A DNA stretch of 64,000 bases from Streptomyces sp. NRRL F-5122 (GCF_001507435.1 NZ_LMWH01000254.1:248001-312000), one strand, 5' to 3'; positions 43,960 to 52,871 are shown, numbered from the stretch's first letter. The notes: generated from the letters alone by a model not told the origin. Program-made: numbers and translations.

Positions 43960-46100
43960 CCGAAGTCCTGCTCGTCGCCTCTTCCAGGCCGCAGTTCGGC
44001 GTACTCGCCGACTCCGTGCGCAAGTTCAACGCCCAGGGCGCGCACGTGTACCTCGGGGCCACGTTCCACCTGGACGCCGAGGCCATCACCGAGGATGTCG
44101 CCGCCCTGGAGCTGGCCGGACGGCACCAACTGCCCCGCAACCTGAACCACCGCAGCCAGGCGCTGCGCCGCCGCGCGCAGGCGTCCCCGCGGAGCGTGCG
44201 CGTGTGGATGCAGGCGCAGCGCGACTCATGGCTGCGCGACCGGGCCCGCAGGGCCGACGTGCTCGTCGCTCTCGACGCGAACGCCGTGTACACGGTGTGG
44301 CGGCTGAGCGAGTACAACCGTGACGCCGCCGCCAGGTTCGGGCTCGCGCCCGCGCTGAAGGCGGTGGAGACCTTGCGGGCTCAGGAGAACCGCCCGGCAC
44401 GCCGTGCGTCCGTCCTTCCGCCGCTGAACGTGGTCGCCCGTGATGTACGCCGTAGCGTCGACGGCCTGCCGACCGCACTCGTGCGCACCGCGACCGCCCG
44501 GCCCGTGATGCGCTCCGGCATCGGTGCCCGGCTGTGGCGTACCGCCATCACCGCGCCCGGCATGCCGGTCAAGGTGCGCGCCGCGACATCCCGCTATGTC
44601 GCCGAAGGCATGCAATGGGCGGGACGCACGAGTGGAGCCGCCCTGGCCCTCACGGAGGCCGCGTCCAAGATCTCGGACCTCGCGCTCAAGGCGGAGCTGC
44701 TCGACGAGGCCGTGATGCAGGAGATCAAGAAGGGCAGCAGCCCCCGTGACCCCGGCAAGGCCGTGGCGGCTCAGCTGTCGTACGCGGATGCCGAGTTCGC
44801 CGGCGGTCGGCTCGAGACAGCGGCAGAGGCACTGAACCGCGCGCTGTTCCTGGGCTTCCACCGGGTGCTGCACATCGACCAGTTGTCGTCACCGCTGGCG
44901 AAGGACGCGGCAGGCTATGTGGCACCGCTGTACCGCTCGAAAGCGATGCAGGCCGTCAGCCGCCCCCGCAGCCGCCGCGTATCCGCCTCCCCGGCCCCTG
45001 TGGACCGCCCGCTGCGACTGCTGGTGACCACCAGCGCCAACGACAACTTCCTGCACCTCATCAGGGAGCACCTCGGCAACCATCCGGGCGTCGAGCTCCG
45101 CTATCTCGATCTGGCCGAGTCGAAGCATCTGAAGCGGATCTCGTGGGCCGCGAAGCGGATGCTCGTGGACCGGCTGTCGGACGGCACCAGCGACTATCAG
45201 GAAGAGGTCGAGCGGCTGATGCGCCCTCACCTCGACTGGGCCGACACGGTCTTCCTCGAGTGGGCGGCAGGTCCCGCCGGCATGCTCACCACCATCGATC
45301 CGGGCGATACCCGGGTGATCGTACGGCTGCACAGCTATGAGGCATTCACACGCTGGCCGCACCTGACGGACTTCTCGCGCGTCGACGACCTCGTCTTCGT
45401 CGCACCGCACGTACGCGACCTCACCACCTCACTCGTCCCCATGCTGCGCGGCGAGCAGGCCCCGCGCTTCCACGTGCTCGACAACGCCATGGACCTGTCG
45501 GGCTTCAACCGGCCCAAGCCGGCCGAGGCCCGCTTCAATCTCGGCCTGATCGGCATCAGCCAGGTCGCCAAGGACCCCAAGTGGGCCGTCGACGTCCTGG
45601 AGCGGGTGCGCAAGCACGACGAGCGCTACCGGCTGATCCTGGTCGGCGGCGACATGGACCCGAAGACCAGCCGGGCCACGCGCGAATACCTGCGCGAGTT
45701 CGAGAAGGAGCTCGCGCCGCTCGAGGAGTCAGGAGGGGTCGTCCGCCTCGGCCCGACGGACGACGTCCCCTCCAAGCTCGTCGACATCGGCACGATCCTC
45801 AGTTCCTCGGTGCGCGAGGGCTGTCACGTCGGTGTGATGGAGGGCGCGGCCAGCGGTGCCGTCCCGGTCGTCCGCGACTGGCCGTTCTACGCGGGCAAGC
45901 CCAACAGCGCCCGCACCCTGTACCCGGAAGGCTGGGTCGTGGGCTCCCCCGAGGAGGCGGCCGAGCGGATCCTGAAGACGACGGCCACCGAGGAGGCCTG
46001 GCGCAGCGCGGGCGAGAGCGCGACCGAGCACGCGCTGACCGTCTGGGACTGGCCCGTGGTGCGGAAGCACTTCGAGGAACTGTTCCTCGGCGACAGCTGA
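43956..46100 (+). CDS. Large two-part glycosyltransferase
   Basis: 714 residues from GTG 43956 (GTGA overlap with the preceding gene, and GGAGG upstream). Residues 1-140 look like an incomplete Rossmann-type domain (VLLVASSRPQFGVLADSVR, ADVLVALDANAVYTVWRL). Residues 150-340 are helical and basic, with a TPR-like stretch (ADAEFAGGRLETAAEALNRAL). Residues of about 352-712 form a GT-B domain: LRLLVTTSANDNFLHLIREHL, VIVRLHSYEAF, VLDNAMDLSGFN, LGLIGISQVAKDPKWAVDVL, and the donor-site REGCHVGVMEGAASGAVPVVRDW. I do not recognise the N-terminal half. It ends at a strong terminator shared with the convergent galE. Confidence 0.82.
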   Translation: MTEVLLVASSRPQFGVLADSVRKFNAQGAHVYLGATFHLDAEAITEDVAALELAGRHQLPRNLNHRSQALRRRAQASPRSVRVWMQAQRDSWLRDRARRADVLVALDANAVYTVWRLSEYNRDAAARFGLAPALKAVETLRAQENRPARRASVLPPLNVVARDVRRSVDGLPTALVRTATARPVMRSGIGARLWRTAITAPGMPVKVRAATSRYVAEGMQWAGRTSGAALALTEAASKISDLALKAELLDEAVMQEIKKGSSPRDPGKAVAAQLSYADAEFAGGRLETAAEALNRALFLGFHRVLHIDQLSSPLAKDAAGYVAPLYRSKAMQAVSRPRSRRVSASPAPVDRPLRLLVTTSANDNFLHLIREHLGNHPGVELRYLDLAESKHLKRISWAAKRMLVDRLSDGTSDYQEEVERLMRPHLDWADTVFLEWAAGPAGMLTTIDPGDTRVIVRLHSYEAFTRWPHLTDFSRVDDLVFVAPHVRDLTTSLVPMLRGEQAPRFHVLDNAMDLSGFNRPKPAEARFNLGLIGISQVAKDPKWAVDVLERVRKHDERYRLILVGGDMDPKTSRATREYLREFEKELAPLEESGGVVRLGPTDDVPSKLVDIGTILSSSVREGCHVGVMEGAASGAVPVVRDWPFYAGKPNSARTLYPEGWVVGSPEEAAERILKTTATEEAWRSAGESATEHALTVWDWPVVRKHFEELFLGDS

Positions 46101-46110
46101 GACGCCTACG

Positions 46111-46151
46111 ACAAGGAAAGGCCCCGGGACACTCCCGGGGCCTTTCCTTGT
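46111..46151. terminator. Perfect 18-bp bidirectional terminator
   Basis: Arms 46111-46128 and 46134-46151 with a 5-base loop. The ends are A/T-rich on both sides (AAGGAAAG/CTTTCCTT), so it should stop both the plus-strand glycosyltransferases and galE. Confidence 0.95.
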
Positions 46152-46173
46152 ACGGCTTCTCCGCAGGTGGGGC

Positions 46174-47142
46174 CTACGGGTGACGCAGCTGCCAGCCCGC
46201 CCAGGCCGACTGCACCATCTCCCGGACCCCGTGCCGTGCGCTCCAACCGAGCTCGTCACGGACGAGGTCGGCGGAGGCGACGACCCGGGCCGGATCCCCG
46301 GCGCGGCGCTCGCAGACCCGTGGCTCCGTATCGGCGCGGCCGGTGACGTCCTGGATGATGTCTACCATCTCCGCCACGGAAACCCCCTCGCCGCGGCCGA
46401 CGTTGAGGATCAACCGGGCGTCCGGGTCGTCGACGAGCCTGCGGGCGGCAGCGAGATGCGCCGATGCGATGTCCTCGACGTGGATGTAGTCGCGAATGCA
46501 GGTGCCGTCGGGCGTCGGGTAGTCGTCGCCGAAGATACGCGGCTGCTCACCGGCGGTGAGGCGTTCGAAGACCATCGGGACGAGGTTGAAGACGCCGTCG
46601 TCACCCAGGCCGGGCGTGGCCGCGCCCGCCACGTTGAAATAGCGCAGCGAGGCCGTCGCCATCCCGTGCCGACCGCCCACCGCGGTCACCAGCCACTCGC
46701 CGACGAGCTTGGTCTCGCCGTACGGGTTGATCGGCGCGCACGGCGTCTTCTCGGTGACGAGGTCGACGTCGGGCATGCCGTACACGGCGGCGGAGGAGGA
46801 GAAGAGGAAGCGGCCGACGCCCGCGGCAACGGCCGAGTCGAGAAGGACCCGCAGGCCCTCCACGTTCTCGCGGTAGTAGTACAGCGGCCGTTCCACGGAC
46901 TCGGCCACCTGCTTCTTGCCCGCGATGTGCACGATGCCGGTGACGGCGTGCTCACGCAGCACCCGGTCCACGACGGAACGGTCGAGCACCGTGCCGACCT
47001 CAAGCGGAACGCCGTCCGGCAGCCGCTCGGCCCGGCCCGTGCTCAGGTCGTCGAGGACGACGACGCGCTCGCCGCCGTCCGTCATCGACCTCACGACATG
47101 CGAGCCGATGAAGCCGGCACCACCCGTGATCAGCCAGGTCAT
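46174..47142 (-). CDS. galE: UDP-glucose 4-epimerase
   Basis: 322 residues from ATG 47142. It is an extended short-chain dehydrogenase: the NAD loop ITGGAGFIGSHVV, VHIAGKKQVAES, the catalytic Ser and Tyr/Lys in FSSSAAVYGMP and NPYGETKLVGEW, substrate-side YFNVAGAA, then LVPMVFERL and CIRDYIHVEDIASAHL. The length and motifs are those of GalE, which interconverts UDP-Glc and UDP-Gal (some members also act on the N-acetyl forms). It stands as a separate minus-strand unit between two terminators, next to the polymer genes, and so probably supplies UDP-Gal or UDP-GalNAc for the repeat unit. Confidence 0.9.
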   Translation of the reverse strand: MTWLITGGAGFIGSHVVRSMTDGGERVVVLDDLSTGRAERLPDGVPLEVGTVLDRSVVDRVLREHAVTGIVHIAGKKQVAESVERPLYYYRENVEGLRVLLDSAVAAGVGRFLFSSSAAVYGMPDVDLVTEKTPCAPINPYGETKLVGEWLVTAVGGRHGMATASLRYFNVAGAATPGLGDDGVFNLVPMVFERLTAGEQPRIFGDDYPTPDGTCIRDYIHVEDIASAHLAAARRLVDDPDARLILNVGRGEGVSVAEMVDIIQDVTGRADTEPRVCERRAGDPARVVASADLVRDELGWSARHGVREMVQSAWAGWQLRHP

Positions 47143-47162
47143 GGGAAACCCTTCTACACATG

Positions 47163-47193
47163 GGCCCCGCCCCGGTGTGCGCGGGGCGGGGCC
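47163..47193 (-). terminator. Terminator between the UDP-sugar dehydrogenase operon and galE
   Basis: A perfect 11-bp GC stem (47163-47173 with 47183-47193) and 9-base loop, 26 bases past the dehydrogenase stop. It implies that galE has its own promoter. Confidence 0.8.
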
Positions 47194-47218
47194 ACAAGAT
47201 CGTTGCGTACGCGTGTCC

Positions 47219-48502
47219 TCAGCCGCCGATGACGACCCTGCGCACGCCCTTCCATGCCTCCGGGTCCGTCGTACGGCGCCCGTCGACCAGGACCGTGACG
47301 TCCGGGAGGTCGGCCGGGGTCAGCTCGCGGTACTCGGCGTGGTCGGCCTGGAGGATCGCCGCGGTGACCGTCTCACCGGCGTGCGGGGTGAGACCGAGCG
47401 CACTCAGCTCCTCGGCCGTGTACATCGGGTCCGAGACGAAGGGGACGGCACCGCGCGCCTTGAGCGCCTCGACCGTCGGGAAGACACCCGAGAACGCCGT
47501 CTCCTTCACGCCGCCGCGGTAGGCCGCGCCCAGCACGAGGACGTTCACACCGGTCAGTTCGCCGTACGCGGCCGCCAGCAGGTCCACCGCGTACTGCGGC
47601 ATCGCGGCGTTCGCCTCGCGGGCGGAGCGCACGACGGTGGCGGCCGGGTCGTTCCACAGGTACATCCGCGGGTAGATCGGGATGCAGTGGCCGCCGACGG
47701 CGATGCCCGGCTGGTGGATGTGGCTGTAGGGCTGCGAGTTGCAGGCCTCGATGACCTTCTTGACGTCGATGCCGTTGCTGTCGGCGAAGCGCGCGAACTG
47801 GTTGGCCAGGCCGATGTTGACGTCCCGATAGGTGGTCTCGGCGAGCTTGGCGAGCTCCGAGGCCTCGGCGGTGCCCAGGTCCCAGACGCCGTTCGCCTGC
47901 GGCAGCTCCGCGCGCTCGTCGAAGTCGAGGACCTGCTCGTAGAACTCCACACCGCGGGCCGTCGACGCCTCGTCGATGCCGCCGACCAGCTTCGGGTAGC
48001 GGCGCAGGTCGGCGAAGACACGGCCCGTGAGGACCCGCTCCGGTGAGAAGACCACGTGGAGGTCCTCACCCGGGGTCAGGCCCGAGCCCTCGGCCAGCAT
48101 CGGCGCCCAGCGGGTACGCGTGGTGCCGACCGGCAGCGTGGTCTCGTAGGAGACGAGCGTGCCGGGCTTGAGGCCCTGGGCGATCGCCTTCGTGGCCGCG
48201 TCCATCCAGCCGAAGTCCGGCACACCTTCGGCGTCGACGAACAGCGGCACGACCACGACGACGGCCTCGGACTCGGCGACCGCGGACGCGGTGTCCGTGG
48301 TCGCGCTCAGCAGCCCGGCGTCGACCGCCTGCTTGAGCTTGACGTCCAGGTCGTGCTCACCGGGGAACGGCTCGGTGCCGGCGTTGACCAGCTCGACGAC
48401 CTTCTCGTTGACGTCCGCGCCGATGACCCGGTGACCCTTGGAGGCGAACTGCACCGCCAGCGGGAGCCCGATCTTGCCGAGCGCTACTACACAGATGTTC
48501 AT
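47219..48502 (-). CDS. UDP-N-acetyl-hexosamine 6-dehydrogenase (WbpA-like)
   Basis: 427 residues. Rossmann NAD loop ICVVALGKIGLPLAVQFA, the YETTLPVGTTRT segment, FSPERVLTGRVFADL, LAETTYRDVNIGLANQFARFA and the catalytic Cys in VGGHCIPIYPRMY near residue 275. The YETTLPVGT and GGHCIPIYP forms are those of the WbpA/WbpO/TviB group that oxidises UDP-GlcNAc or UDP-GalNAc to the uronic acid, unlike the GFGGSCxPKD of UDP-glucose dehydrogenases. It is the last gene of the minus-strand operon (aminotransferase, C3 oxidase, GT2, dehydrogenase) and would catalyse the first step of diacetamido-mannuronic acid synthesis. Confidence 0.9.
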   Translation of the reverse strand: MNICVVALGKIGLPLAVQFASKGHRVIGADVNEKVVELVNAGTEPFPGEHDLDVKLKQAVDAGLLSATTDTASAVAESEAVVVVVPLFVDAEGVPDFGWMDAATKAIAQGLKPGTLVSYETTLPVGTTRTRWAPMLAEGSGLTPGEDLHVVFSPERVLTGRVFADLRRYPKLVGGIDEASTARGVEFYEQVLDFDERAELPQANGVWDLGTAEASELAKLAETTYRDVNIGLANQFARFADSNGIDVKKVIEACNSQPYSHIHQPGIAVGGHCIPIYPRMYLWNDPAATVVRSAREANAAMPQYAVDLLAAAYGELTGVNVLVLGAAYRGGVKETAFSGVFPTVEALKARGAVPFVSDPMYTAEELSALGLTPHAGETVTAAILQADHAEYRELTPADLPDVTVLVDGRRTTDPEAWKGVRRVVIGG

Positions 48503-48511
48503 GGACGGTGG

Positions 48512-50194
48512 CTACTTCCTTTTGGAACCGTTCGGCTGCTTGGCACCATTCGGCTTCGAGCCGACGGAGCGGGACTTCAGGCGACGGGCGAGGGCCGCCT
48601 TCGCCCGGGAGGCCAATGACTGCTTCGGCGGGAACATCCGAGCCGTGGAGATCACCACGCGTCCCTTGTCGTTCACCAGGGCCGCCGCCCGGTAGGGGTC
48701 CTCCGCGCGGCCCCACCGGCGGGACAGCGGCATGGGCTTGTCCTTGCCGCGCACGGGGATCTCGTATGTCGAACCGGCGACGTCCAGATACACGCGGACG
48801 CCCAGTTTTCCGGTGCGTCTCTCCAGCGGGAGCCGGGCGTGCAGCACGGTGGCGCCACCGTCCTCGGCCGGTTCGGTCGTGCACCGGCCCGTGGGCTCCG
48901 GCAGGCTGTGGTCGGCCGGCAGCTTCCTGGCCCCGGGCTTGTCCGCCGACTTGGGCATGGCGCCCTGGGCGAGCCGCAGAGAGGCGCCGTCGACGTCACC
49001 GAGGACGGGCACCCTGACGGAGGCCGTGTAGGTCAGCCCTTCGCCCTGCTGCTCCCATACCGAGGCGAGCAGTTCCGTGCCCTTGGCGAGCCGTCCCGGA
49101 ACCGCCTCGCCCACGAGTTCGTAGACCCGGTCGGGCACGCCGATCAGCGGGCTGCGGAACCCGGGGTAGCGGGCGTATGCGCGGTCGCCCTCGACGACGA
49201 ACGGAGGTGCGCCGTCCTCCTTCTCGGAGGTGATCGCCTCGCACAGCTCGTCCACCGCCCCGGCCCGGGCCAGCGCGATGCGCACTCGGCGCTTGACGTC
49301 CATGGCGTCGCGGATCCCGGCGGTGAAGTAGGTGTCGGCGAGCTTCCCGATGCCCGCGCAGATGTCCTTCTGCAGGGCGCGGTCCAGCGCCGGGAAGTCG
49401 TCCTGGACGAGCTTGGCCAGCTCCCAGGTGAAGTGCCGGCGCAGGACGGCGTCCCGTTGCGGGCCTTCCTCGATCAGCCCGGCCGTGAAGTCCATGATCT
49501 CGGCGGTGCAGCGCAGCCGGGCCATGTGGTCCGCCCGGTAGGTGATGTTGCTGGCGTCGCCCCGCTTGACCGCGTAGTAGCAGGTGTAGTCGGCCACCAC
49601 CGAGATCTTCCGGGCGCGCACGCACGCCTCGATGGTGAACGGCTGGTCGCTGCCCACGGGCAGGTTCTCGGGGAAGCGCAGCTTGTGCGCCTCGACCAGC
49701 TCCCGCCGGAACAGTTTGGTGTTGGCGAGGGTCCAGGGCAGCGCGGAGTCGGTGAGCCCGATGTCCGGGTTGTTCTCCTTGTAGAGCGCCTGGTGGACGT
49801 AACGCCCGTTGGTGCCCACCATCTTGCCGACGACCACGTCCGAGTCGTGCTCGTCGGCGCAGGCCACCATGCGCTCCAGCGCCTCTTCGCCGAGGTGGTC
49901 GTCGGAGCCGATGAAATAGACGTAGCGGCCCGTGGCGATGTCCAGCGCCCGGTTGCTAGGGGCAGCGGGGCCACCGGAGTTGGCCTGGTGGAGCACCTTC
50001 ACGGTGTCCGGGTACTCGGCCGCGAAGCGATCGAGTTCGGCGCCGCTGTCGTCCGTGGAGCCGTCGTCGACGGCGACGATCTCCAGCCGGTCCCGGCCGA
50101 TGCTCTGCCCGAGAAGGGAGTCCAGGCACTCCGTCAGGTAGGGCATGGTGTTGTAGACAGCGACGATCACGCTGACATCAGGTGCGGTGCTCAT
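48512..50194 (-). CDS. Family 2 glycosyltransferase with C-terminal beta-rich extension
   Basis: 560 residues from ATG 50194, with AGGAG 7 bases upstream. The GT-A domain fills the first 300 residues: VSVIVAVYNTMPYL, IVAVDDGSTDDSG, the metal site YVYFIGSDD, and GSDQPFTIEACVRAR. Residues of about 340-530 are a beta-rich domain (TYTASVRVPVLGDVDGASLRL, LHARLPLERRTGKLGVRVYL) and the end is strongly basic (KAALARRLKSRSVGSKPNG). It is a paralogue of the GT2 at 16936-18135, which lacks the beta-rich part. It lies 9 bases before the dehydrogenase gene and is probably the transferase that uses the diacetamido-uronic acid donor made by its neighbours. Confidence 0.88.
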   Translation of the reverse strand: MSTAPDVSVIVAVYNTMPYLTECLDSLLGQSIGRDRLEIVAVDDGSTDDSGAELDRFAAEYPDTVKVLHQANSGGPAAPSNRALDIATGRYVYFIGSDDHLGEEALERMVACADEHDSDVVVGKMVGTNGRYVHQALYKENNPDIGLTDSALPWTLANTKLFRRELVEAHKLRFPENLPVGSDQPFTIEACVRARKISVVADYTCYYAVKRGDASNITYRADHMARLRCTAEIMDFTAGLIEEGPQRDAVLRRHFTWELAKLVQDDFPALDRALQKDICAGIGKLADTYFTAGIRDAMDVKRRVRIALARAGAVDELCEAITSEKEDGAPPFVVEGDRAYARYPGFRSPLIGVPDRVYELVGEAVPGRLAKGTELLASVWEQQGEGLTYTASVRVPVLGDVDGASLRLAQGAMPKSADKPGARKLPADHSLPEPTGRCTTEPAEDGGATVLHARLPLERRTGKLGVRVYLDVAGSTYEIPVRGKDKPMPLSRRWGRAEDPYRAAALVNDKGRVVISTARMFPPKQSLASRAKAALARRLKSRSVGSKPNGAKQPNGSKRK

Positions 50195-50292
50195 TTTCCG
50201 GCTCCTGGTCTCCCGCGGCCGTGGACCGCCGGGCGCTGAGGGGAAGAACGCGCAGAATTGCGGAGCAGTCGGCCCTGTACCACCGCCGGTGC

Positions 50293-51318
50293 TCAACGGC
50301 CATGGAAAGCCAGGTCCTCCGACTCGAGCGAAACACTGCGGTTGTCCAACGCCGACTCCAGTACCGCCGCCGCCACTTCCACCGTCCGCGTCCCCTGCCG
50401 GAGCGTGCAGATGTCGGCGGGCCTGCCGAGTACGGCGTCGCGGAAGAGCTCGTGCTCGACGAGGAGCGGTTCGCGCTTCTGGATGGCGTAGCGGATCATG
50501 TCACCCTCGGAGACCCCGCGGAAGGCCTGGAGCGCCTCCCACTCGGTCGTCATCGCGGCGTTGGAGTGGAACGTCAGGTCCGCGGTCAGGGTGTCGGCGA
50601 TGAAGCATCCGCGCTCGCCGGTGACCGAGGTGAAGCGCTCCTTGAGCGGGCTCAGCCAGTTGACCAGGTGGTTGACCATGGTGCCGTCGTCGAGACGGCC
50701 GACCGCGGAGACCATGTCCTCGTGCTCGCGACCGCTCTTGGAGACGGTGTGCGCGGCGATGGACACGTACTCGCGTCCCGTCACCCAGCCGGTGAGGTCG
50801 ATGTCGTGCGTGGCGAGGTCCTTGACCACGCCGACGTCCGCTATGCGGTGCGGGAAGGGGCCCTGACGCCGGGTGACGACCTGGTAGACGTCGCCGAGTT
50901 CGCCGGCCTCCAGGCGGGCCCGCAGCGAGCGCAGCGCCGGGTTGAACCGCTCGATGTGTCCGACACCGGCCACCAGGCCGCGTGATTCGAAGGCCTCGAC
51001 GAGGCGGCGCGCCCCCTCCACGGTGGCGGCGACCGGCTTCTCGATCAGCGCGCAGACACCGGCCTCCGCGAGTTGGAGGCCGACCTCCTCGTGCATGGCC
51101 GTGGGGCAGGCCACGACGGCGTAGTCGACGCCGAGGGCGATGAGTTCCTGGACGGTGTCGAGGATCGGCGCGCCCTGGGCGGCGCCGAACTTGTCGCCCA
51201 TCGGATCGACGACGCCGACGAAGTCGACGCCCTCCAGGCCTGACAGGACGCGGGCGTGATGACGCCCCATGGAACCGAGGCCGACGAGTCCGGCCCGCAG
51301 GGATCTGGCGGCGGTCAC
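50293..51318 (-). CDS. Gfo/Idh/MocA-family NAD-dependent sugar oxidoreductase (WbpB-like)
   Basis: 341 residues from GTG 51318, which overlaps the aminotransferase stop by 4 bases (GTGA). GGAGGAG precedes it. The NAD loop is AGLVGLGSMGRHHARVL, the family EKP motif is in ALIEKPVAATVEGAR near residue 95, and GHIERFNPA and the catalytic-region KDLATHDIDLTGWV follow. In the Wbp pathway this enzyme oxidises C3 of UDP-GlcNAcA and works in tight cycle with the aminotransferase WbpE. Gene overlap with the aminotransferase here repeats that partnership. Confidence 0.9.
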   Translation of the reverse strand: MTAARSLRAGLVGLGSMGRHHARVLSGLEGVDFVGVVDPMGDKFGAAQGAPILDTVQELIALGVDYAVVACPTAMHEEVGLQLAEAGVCALIEKPVAATVEGARRLVEAFESRGLVAGVGHIERFNPALRSLRARLEAGELGDVYQVVTRRQGPFPHRIADVGVVKDLATHDIDLTGWVTGREYVSIAAHTVSKSGREHEDMVSAVGRLDDGTMVNHLVNWLSPLKERFTSVTGERGCFIADTLTADLTFHSNAAMTTEWEALQAFRGVSEGDMIRYAIQKREPLLVEHELFRDAVLGRPADICTLRQGTRTVEVAAAVLESALDNRSVSLESEDLAFHGR

Positions 51319-52430
51319 AGCTCCTCCCCCAGGGTGTTCACCGCGGACACGATGCGCTCCAGGTCCTGCGCGGACAGGGCGGGGTGCACGGGCAGCGACA
51401 CGACCTCGGCGGCGGCGCGCTCGGTCTCGGGCAGGTCCCAGACGCGGCCGGCCTTCTGGTCCGGCTCCCAGTACGGCTTCAGCCGGTGGATCGGGGTGGG
51501 GTAGTACACGGCGTTGCCGACGCCGGCCTCGGCGAGGCGCTGCATGGCGGCGTCGCGGTCGCCCCGCACTCGCACGGTGTACTGGTGGTAGACGTGCCGG
51601 GCGCCCTCGGCGACCCGCGGCGTGACCACGTTCGGCACGGTGATGTGCTCGCTCAGGTAGGCGGCGTTGGCGATGCGCTGCTCGGTCCAGCCCTCGAGCT
51701 TGGCGCGCTGGACCCGGCCGATCGCGGCCGAGACGTCCGTCATGCGCATGTTGGCGCCGACGATCTCGTTGGCGTAGCGCTGTTCCATGCCCTGGTTGCG
51801 CAGCAGGCGCAGGGTGCGGGCGATCTCCGCGTCGGCGGTGGTGACCATGCCGCCCTCGAGGCTGTGCATGTTCTTCGTCGGGTAGAAGCTGAACGTTCCG
51901 GCAGTGCCGAAGGCCCCGACCGGCGTTCCGTGCAGCGCGGCGGCGTGCGCCTGGCAGGCGTCCTCCACCACGGCCAGACCGTGCTGTTCGGCGATGGCCA
52001 TGATCCGGTCCATCGCCGCGGGGTGGCCGTACAGATGGACCGGCATGATCGCGGCGGTGCGCGGCGTGATGGCGGCCTCGACCGCCGCCGGGTCCAGGCA
52101 GAAGCTGTCGGGCTCGATGTCGGCGAAGACCACGTCGGCGCCGACGAGCCGCACGGCGTTGGCGGATGCGGCGAACGAGAACGACGGCACGATGACCTCG
52201 TCGCCCGGCCCGAGGCCGAGGGCGAGCAGCGTCAAGTGCAGTGCCGAGGTGCCGGAGTTGACCGCGACGCAGTGCCGCATGTCCACCAGTTCCGCGAACT
52301 CCGCCTCGAAGGCGGCCACCTCGGGGCCCTGTACCACCCTGCCGCTGCGCAGGACGCGTACCGCGGCCTCGATCTCCTCGTCGCCGATCACGGGTCTGGC
52401 GGCAGGTATCGGCTCATGAATGTCGGACAC
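51315..52430 (-). CDS. DegT/DnrJ/EryC1-family PLP aminotransferase (WbpE-like)
   Basis: 371 residues from GTG 52430, with AAGGAGG 8 bases upstream. Longer frames upstream are Pro/Arg-rich and non-coding. The PLP fold is complete: VAVNSGTSALHLTLLALGL, VIVPSFSFAASANAV, VVEDACQAHAA, the Schiff-base Lys in FSFYPTKNMHSLEGGMV near residue 184, MRMTDVSAAIGRVQ and YHQYTVRV. The family transfers an amino group from glutamate to a 3- or 4-keto nucleotide sugar. Direct coupling to a WbpB-like C3 oxidase points to the 3-keto sugar. It is the first gene of the minus-strand operon, preceded by about 400 bases without a gene. Confidence 0.9.
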   Translation of the reverse strand: MSDIHEPIPAARPVIGDEEIEAAVRVLRSGRVVQGPEVAAFEAEFAELVDMRHCVAVNSGTSALHLTLLALGLGPGDEVIVPSFSFAASANAVRLVGADVVFADIEPDSFCLDPAAVEAAITPRTAAIMPVHLYGHPAAMDRIMAIAEQHGLAVVEDACQAHAAALHGTPVGAFGTAGTFSFYPTKNMHSLEGGMVTTADAEIARTLRLLRNQGMEQRYANEIVGANMRMTDVSAAIGRVQRAKLEGWTEQRIANAAYLSEHITVPNVVTPRVAEGARHVYHQYTVRVRGDRDAAMQRLAEAGVGNAVYYPTPIHRLKPYWEPDQKAGRVWDLPETERAAAEVVSLPVHPALSAQDLERIVSAVNTLGEEL

Positions 52431-52826
52431 GACATCCCCCTCCTTTTCGGCGTCCTCGAGGGGCGCACCACGTTGCGCATGCGTCGGGGAGGGACGGCGT
52501 TTGTGCGCGCGTGTCCGCATCCCTGACAGTTCGCCCGTGTCTGGTGACGGCGAACGGATTTCGCGGAGGGCCTCCCCCCAAAGAAGGCCCGTGCGAGACG
52601 ACAGCCGGTGTGCCGGGCAACAAGGAGCGTGCGGGCACGTCGGCTGTGGCCCGGCGTGCACATCGTCAACGCAAGGTGACGCCAAGGCCGAAGTCACATT
52701 ACCAGCAAAGGAACAGAATTTTTCTCCAGGGTTACAGGAGAGATACCTCGGTTCGACTCGCCTTCGGCGCGACCGGTTCGCAAAGTGATCACCTTGTATG
52801 AAAAGCCAGAGCGCGGCCGCACACAA
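52431..52826. promoter_or_regulatory. Long upstream region of the aminotransferase operon
   Basis: About 396 bases with no credible gene. The part nearest rne (52680-52800) is A+T-richer and is the likely promoter. On the minus strand TGGTAATGT near 52700 resembles an extended -10 box, and a GTGAC/GTCAC pair flanks the sequence just after it. The remaining 250 bases would be a long untranslated leader. I could not assign a known riboswitch. Confidence 0.4.
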
Positions 52827-52871
52827 AAGAAGCGCGGAACACCGGCAATTCACCGGTGTTCCGCGCTTCTT
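52827..52871 (-). terminator. Strong intrinsic terminator of rne
   Basis: A perfect 19-bp stem (52827-52845 with 52853-52871) and 7-base loop. On the minus strand it is followed by TTTTG. It lies 31 bases past the rne stop and also marks the right edge of the accessory region. Confidence 0.96.
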
